In this document: positions 60,764-64,000 of the stretch, one piece after another
Numbering within the stretch: position 1 is the stretch's first letter
Layout: each line of letters starts with the position of its first letter
Source: an uncultured Synergistales bacterium
GTDB lineage: Bacteria; Synergistota; Synergistia; Synergistales; Aminobacteriaceae
Length of the DNA: 64,000 nt
Assembly: GCA_905235735.1 (NCBI GenBank)
Contig: CAJOMU010000005.1
Span: 140,438 to 204,437 of the forward strand
Direction: 5' to 3'
The notes under the pieces: generated by a model
What the model was told of the DNA's origin: nothing
Databases searched by the model: none
Seen by the model: only the letters and a program-made list of their open reading frames with translations
Translations under genes and position numbers: made by a program

Positions 60764-62062
60764 ATGAGAAAACTTTTTACAGTTCTCGCATTCGTGTTTC
60801 TGTTCACAAGTTCAGCATACTCTCTGCCGTCACGTTACGACCTCCGCGACTACGGACACATAACGCGCGTAAAGAATCAGGGCATACCTGGACCATGCTG
60901 GGCATTTGCGGCACTAGGAGCAATGGAGAGCAATTATCTCACGCAGGGATTAAACACTGACGGAAAGATACCGGATTTATCTGAACTTCAGCTAGCGTTC
61001 TATGCATACAGAGACCCTCAGAAGGAACGTAACTTTTCATCACGAATCAAATCGGGAATACTTTCACTCGAAGGAAGTTCATTCATATCTGCGGCATTCA
61101 TGATGCGTTTATCAGGCCCAATGAATGAACGTGAACTGAAATATACGACTCAGCTCACAGATTCGCAGAAAAAGGCCATGATGAAGAGAAAACCTGAAAC
61201 CTACAAGCGTTCAATGAGATTGAGAGATGCATACTTCCTCCTGAACGATGAACTTGATGTTGTCTCAAAGAAGAAGCTTATCATGAATCACGGAGCAATA
61301 ACAATCAGTTTCTACAGTGAACCCTCGAAGTATCAAAGGAAGGGGAAATACTACACATACTTCAACAACTCGAAAGGAACGAAAACGAATCATGATGTCC
61401 TGATTGCAGGCTGGGATGATGATTTCTCACGCGATAACTTTTCCCCAAAGCCTAAATCAAATGGTGCATGGCTCATCAAAAATTCATGGGGAACTATGCG
61501 CGGCAATAACGATGGCTATTTCTGGCTGTCATATGAGCAATTCACGAGTGGAGGAACGGCGTTCATCGTTGAGAGAGATAACAGAAAGCTCAGGCATTAC
61601 GGCCATGATGATTTAGGGTTCTGTTCAACGCTTGGATATTCATGGGGAGCGAGTGTATTCTGCATTGAAGGTATGAAGGAAGTATTGCGTGAGGCAGCGT
61701 TCTTTGTAGCAGATAACAATGTTGAGTATGAACTTTACGTTTATGATTTGGGATTTAGTTCTCCGTCTTCACCTGTTGACGGCAAAATGATTTCGAGTGT
61801 GAAAGGTGAAATTGAGTTTGCAGGTTATCACACGATTACGCTTCCTGAAGAGTTCTCTATGAATCACGGAAACTATTTCTCTGTCATTCTGAAACTGTCC
61901 AAAAGAGCGATGGCAGTTGAGACTGAGCTGAAGAATTATTCTGAGAATGCTGTAGTTCATGAGAAGGAGAGCTATTTCTCGAATGACGGCATAAACTGGA
62001 CTGACGGAATTAATCTGAAAGCCAATGCATGCATAAAAGCGTACACGATTCTGAAACGCTGA
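60764..62062 (+). CDS. Secreted C1 family (papain-like) peptidase with C-terminal domain
   Basis: A 432-residue exported cysteine peptidase starting at the ATG at 60764 behind GAGGTG. A signal peptide (MRKLFTVLAFVFLFTSSAYS) precedes SRYDLRDYGHITRVKNQG. Catalytic residues are Cys in GPCWAFAALGAMES, His in TNHDVLIAGWDDDF and Asn in WLIKNSWGTMRG, the right order for papain. Residues about 285-432 form a beta-rich region (FCSTLGYSWGASVFC), like the lectin-like domain attached to such peptidases in anaerobes. There is no propeptide of usual length. It would degrade proteins outside the cell or in the periplasm. Confidence 0.9.
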   Translation: MRKLFTVLAFVFLFTSSAYSLPSRYDLRDYGHITRVKNQGIPGPCWAFAALGAMESNYLTQGLNTDGKIPDLSELQLAFYAYRDPQKERNFSSRIKSGILSLEGSSFISAAFMMRLSGPMNERELKYTTQLTDSQKKAMMKRKPETYKRSMRLRDAYFLLNDELDVVSKKKLIMNHGAITISFYSEPSKYQRKGKYYTYFNNSKGTKTNHDVLIAGWDDDFSRDNFSPKPKSNGAWLIKNSWGTMRGNNDGYFWLSYEQFTSGGTAFIVERDNRKLRHYGHDDLGFCSTLGYSWGASVFCIEGMKEVLREAAFFVADNNVEYELYVYDLGFSSPSSPVDGKMISSVKGEIEFAGYHTITLPEEFSMNHGNYFSVILKLSKRAMAVETELKNYSENAVVHEKESYFSNDGINWTDGINLKANACIKAYTILKR

Positions 62063-62065
62063 CAT

Positions 62066-62098
62066 AAAAATTCCCCCATGCCTTAAAACATGAGGGAA
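62066..62098. terminator. Bidirectional terminator after the C1 peptidase
   Basis: TTCCCCCATG (62071-62080) pairs with CATGAGGGAA (62089-62098), one mismatch. Five A before it give a T-run on the minus strand. Confidence 0.8.
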
Positions 62099-62118
62099 GT
62101 AAAATTTTACGTGTATTC

Positions 62119-62469
62119 TTAGTAATCTGTTCTGTCAATTTTCCTGAAGAGCCTCTCAATTTCTACCTGCTTCTCTGCTTCACGATATATCGCAAGCCGT
62201 CTTTTATAGTCTGAGCTGTTGATGTATCTCTTCATATATCTTCTGTGTTCAGACCTGTCCCGGAACATACATATCCATGAAAATACTGTGAGGCATAACG
62301 ATAATACGAGACATATAACACTGTACATATCATAAGCCACGACAGCGAAAATGAGTGCAATGATTCCTGATGCTGCGGTTCGTGTGCTGGTATATCCCCG
62401 AATGTTGAGAACAGCTCTGAGAGAAGTGATAAAAGCAGATACACTTGCAAGAATAAACATGACTTCCAT
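62119..62469 (-). CDS. Small membrane protein of unknown function
   Basis: A 116-residue protein from the ATG at 62469, with AAGAAGG nine bases upstream. It has three hydrophobic helices (VMFILASVSAFITSL, AASGIIALIFAVVAYDMYS, ICLVLSLCLTVFSWICMF) and a highly charged cytoplasmic tail with many Arg and Tyr (RRYMKRYINSSDYKRRLAIY). A longer in-frame start to 62592 adds a His/Arg leader and no clear signal, so it was not used. No family is recognised. The gene-free stretch upstream holds a tandem repeat array. Confidence 0.6.
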   Translation of the reverse strand: MEVMFILASVSAFITSLRAVLNIRGYTSTRTAASGIIALIFAVVAYDMYSVICLVLSLCLTVFSWICMFRDRSEHRRYMKRYINSSDYKRRLAIYREAEKQVEIERLFRKIDRTDY

Positions 62470-62603
62470 TTGAGAAAACCTTCTTTCATGAAAAAATAAA
62501 CTACGTACCGAAGAATGTTCCCTGTGCCAGAACTTAATCCGATACGTGCACCAACGCATAAAAAAACTATGAGGAACGGAAGCACACAACAACCCCCCAC
62601 TGT

Positions 62604-62738
62604 ATGCTTGCAGTGTTATTATGCTTGCAGTGTTATTATGCTTGCAGTGTTATTATGCTTGCAGTGTTATTATGCTTGCAGTGTTATTATGCTTGCAGTG
62701 TTGCAGTGTTATTATGCTTGCAGTGTTATTATGCTTGC
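62604..62738. repeat. 17-bp tandem repeat array
   Basis: The unit ATGCTTGCAGTGTTATT occurs five times in perfect head-to-tail order (62604-62688), then as a hybrid partial copy (62689-62713), once more complete (62714-62730) and as a final fragment (62731-62738). There are no spacers, so it is not a CRISPR. It lies between two minus-strand genes. The rest of the gene-free stretch 62470-62896 is AT-rich, with a terminator at its right end. Confidence 0.9.
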
Positions 62739-62843
62739 TAACCCGACAACCAATTGAAAATAAAGTTGCTGTGTACATACAAATAAAAACGTGCGCATTT
62801 GCCATATTGTAACCTAAAAAATTTTTTTGTCCAGTAATCGAAT

Positions 62844-62875
62844 AAAAAAAATCCCCCCGCAATAAAAACGGGAGG
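62844..62875 (-). terminator. Terminator of the Spy-like gene
   Basis: On the minus strand CCTCCCG (62875-62869) pairs with CGGGGGG (62859-62853), followed by ATTTTTTTT. Confidence 0.8.
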
Positions 62876-62896
62876 AATAAAACTTGTCTGTACAAT

Positions 62897-63325
62897 TTAC
62901 TTGCTTTCCTGTTCAGGCTTCGGTGTTTCAGGCTTTGGTGCTTCAGGTCTCGTTGAATTATGTCTGCGATTCCTGTTTTCCTCGTGCTGTTTCCTGGATG
63001 CCTCAATCCTGTCTATCTTCTGACCGAACTTCCAGCGTTCAATGTCCTGTTCGAGTTTCATTATCTTATCGTGAATCTCGACTGCCTTTGCCTTATCTAT
63101 AGGGTTATCATGAAGTGCATCACCTAAATCGATTCTCAGCTTTGCGGCTTCAGACATCTTTGCACGAATTTCCTTCGGTATCTCCGGTGCAAACCTGTCA
63201 TTGTAACCTTCAGGAGCGAACTCACAATCCTGATTACGCATTGAGCCTCTGGGGCGTGCAATTGCTGATGATGCTGCGAACACTACACATAACACTAAAG
63301 ATATTGCTAAAACTTTCTTCGTCAT
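62897..63325 (-). CDS. Periplasmic Spy/ZraP-like protein
   Basis: A 142-residue exported protein. A signal peptide (MTKKVLAISLVLCVVFAASS, cleaved near AIA/RP) is followed by an acidic start, then a helical region PEIPKEIRAKMSEAAKLRID, KAVEIHDKIMKLEQDIERWK. That helix-turn-helix pattern recalls CpxP, Spy and ZraP periplasmic chaperones. The tail is basic, then proline-rich with PKPETPKPEQ. Such proteins bind zinc or unfolded protein in the periplasm. AAGGAGACAAG precedes the ATG. Two more small exported proteins follow upstream on the same strand. Confidence 0.7.
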   Translation of the reverse strand: MTKKVLAISLVLCVVFAASSAIARPRGSMRNQDCEFAPEGYNDRFAPEIPKEIRAKMSEAAKLRIDLGDALHDNPIDKAKAVEIHDKIMKLEQDIERWKFGQKIDRIEASRKQHEENRNRRHNSTRPEAPKPETPKPEQESK

Positions 63326-63370
63326 AATTTCTTGTCTCCTTTTCTTAATTGCTTGCTTAATTAGTTGTTT

Positions 63371-63661
63371 TTACTTCTTCGGCAGCTGAGGTATATTCGG
63401 CTTTTCAGGCTTGATGTCTGCCGGAGCTTTTCCGTCCAATGGATTGGGCAATGACGGTTTTGCGTTGATATTCGGAGGCACAGAAGGTATTTTTGTATCT
63501 CCGATATTTGCAGGAGGCAGCTTATCCTTCAGTGATGGCTGAGGAAGCGAAGGTTTATCACCGAGTTTGCCGGGAACATTCGGAAGTTCCGCAGCAAAAG
63601 CACTTGCCGAAAAACAAATAACTCCTATCAACAACAATCCTGCTAAAACTTTTCCTTTCAT
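63371..63661 (-). CDS. Small proline-rich exported protein
   Basis: A 96-residue protein with a clear signal peptide (MKGKVLAGLLLIGVICFSAS, cut near AFA/AE). The mature part is about one fifth proline, in loosely repeated PSLPxP, KLPPA and PNI units (for example PGKLGDKPSLPQPSLKDKLP), ending QLPKK. It is probably extended and unstructured, perhaps spanning or binding the cell wall. AAAGGAGAG precedes the ATG. It is 45 bases before the Spy-like gene, so co-transcription is likely. No family is recognised. Confidence 0.65.
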   Translation of the reverse strand: MKGKVLAGLLLIGVICFSASAFAAELPNVPGKLGDKPSLPQPSLKDKLPPANIGDTKIPSVPPNINAKPSLPNPLDGKAPADIKPEKPNIPQLPKK

Positions 63662-63687
63662 GATTTAATCTCTCCTTTCATATTTCA

Positions 63688-64000
63688 CTAACGTCTCGGC
63701 GGCGGAGGCGATCTATGTCCGTTATCGCGCGGAGGCGGTGGTGGTGTATGCGGTCTCGGACGTGGTTCTTCCCTGCGCGGAGGTGGCGGCGGTGTATGCG
63801 GGTCTGGTCTTGGGGCAGGTCGCGGTCTTGGAGGATCATACCTATGCGGCGGTGGAGGTGGTGGGTCGTCATGCGGGCGGTATATTGGTCCTCTTCCATA
63901 TTCACCTGGCCTGTGATGCGGCGGAGGTGGCGGCGGCACATTTCGACGATGTGGAGGTGGAGGTGGTGGTGGCGGGTCATGTCTGTGATGATGTCTGCCT
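63688..64000 (-). CDS. Proline/histidine/arginine-rich protein, partial
   Basis: The frame is open from the window edge to the stop at 63688, about 104 codons; the start is to the right of the window. The composition is extreme: runs of six to eight prolines separated by His, Arg and Asp (HHHRHDPPPP, PHHRPGEYGRG, PHTPPPPPRREE). It could bind zinc, copper or nickel through His, and the run of prolines gives an extended shape. It is followed 27 bases later by another Pro-rich exported protein and then the Spy-like protein. The earlier GTG at 63939 is not needed, because the frame runs upstream of it. Confidence 0.55.
   Translation of the reverse strand, partial: GRHHHRHDPPPPPPPPHRRNVPPPPPPHHRPGEYGRGPIYRPHDDPPPPPPHRYDPPRPRPAPRPDPHTPPPPPRREEPRPRPHTPPPPPRDNGHRSPPPPRR

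Noticed and set aside
62604..62738. CRISPR array
   Set aside because: Units are directly joined without spacers and no cas genes are present.
62515..63006. Open frames on both strands through the 17-bp array (repeated Leu-Cys-Leu-Gln or Asn-Asn-Thr-Ala units)
   Set aside because: They exist only because the 17-bp unit lacks stops in some frames; there is no ribosome-binding site, and the array is better seen as non-coding.

Overview
The window looks like a chromosomal segment of a Synergistota bacterium, probably a gut- or host-associated Synergistaceae member. The best single clue is the large subtilase at 39.6-43.2 kb, whose C-terminus is a Synergist-CTERM-type sorting tail (Gly-Gly-Gly-Cys-Asn, hydrophobic helix, basic end). 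TRAP and branched-chain amino acid transporters, a fused IspDF, the TM1266-type/HydE hydrogenase maturation pair, superoxide reductase with ferritin, and a secreted papain-like peptidase fit an anaerobic, amino-acid- and uronate-using, double-membrane organism.

Layout. 0-9.4 kb is a hexuronate island: the end of glucuronate isomerase (uxaC), altronate dehydratase (uxaA), tagaturonate reductase (uxaB) and two complete TRAP transporters in opposite orientations around a shared divergent control region. 9.5-19.9 kb is mostly housekeeping (DUF554, ybaB-recR, ispDF, tsaD, radA, superoxide reductase, ferritin). It is interrupted by an IS200/IS605-type relic and by a two-gene surface-modification unit whose methyltransferase carries a pentanucleotide repeat that can switch its reading frame. 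20.4-25.6 kb holds two tRNAs (Ser-GCU, Arg-ACG) and a full livJHMGF transporter. 25.6-31.6 kb holds metK behind a SAM-I riboswitch, rpsD, and trpDCBA without trpE, trpG or trpF. 31.6-35 kb is a CoA-acylating aldehyde dehydrogenase plus a ThDP enzyme, a likely 2-oxoacid to aldehyde to acyl-CoA module.

35.2-46.9 kb is accessory. It has an AT-rich O-antigen-polymerase-like gene, thioredoxin and glutathione peroxidase, then a decayed patch with two broken XRE regulators, an HNH nuclease and a frameshifted YHYH-motif membrane protein. Next come a stand-alone subtilisin-propeptide-like protein beside the giant subtilase, malQ with a solo IS605-type left end placed exactly at its stop codon, an amidohydrolase that has lost its metal-binding HxH, and a second IS605-type relic that keeps the 3' end of tnpB.

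46.9-64 kb has an M15 peptidase, hydrogenase regulator plus hydE, an RND efflux pair whose permease lacks the usual proton-relay aspartates, an orphan CitG, a polytopic membrane protein, aspS, an AIR-synthase-like protein, a metal-chelate ABC ATPase and binding protein without a permease, a C1 peptidase, a 17-bp tandem repeat array, and three small exported proteins (one Spy/ZraP-like, two Pro-rich, one also His-rich) running off the right edge.

All calls come from reading motifs by eye; no database search was run. Start codons were moved inward where a Shine-Dalgarno and family length supported it. TTG and GTG starts are common here.
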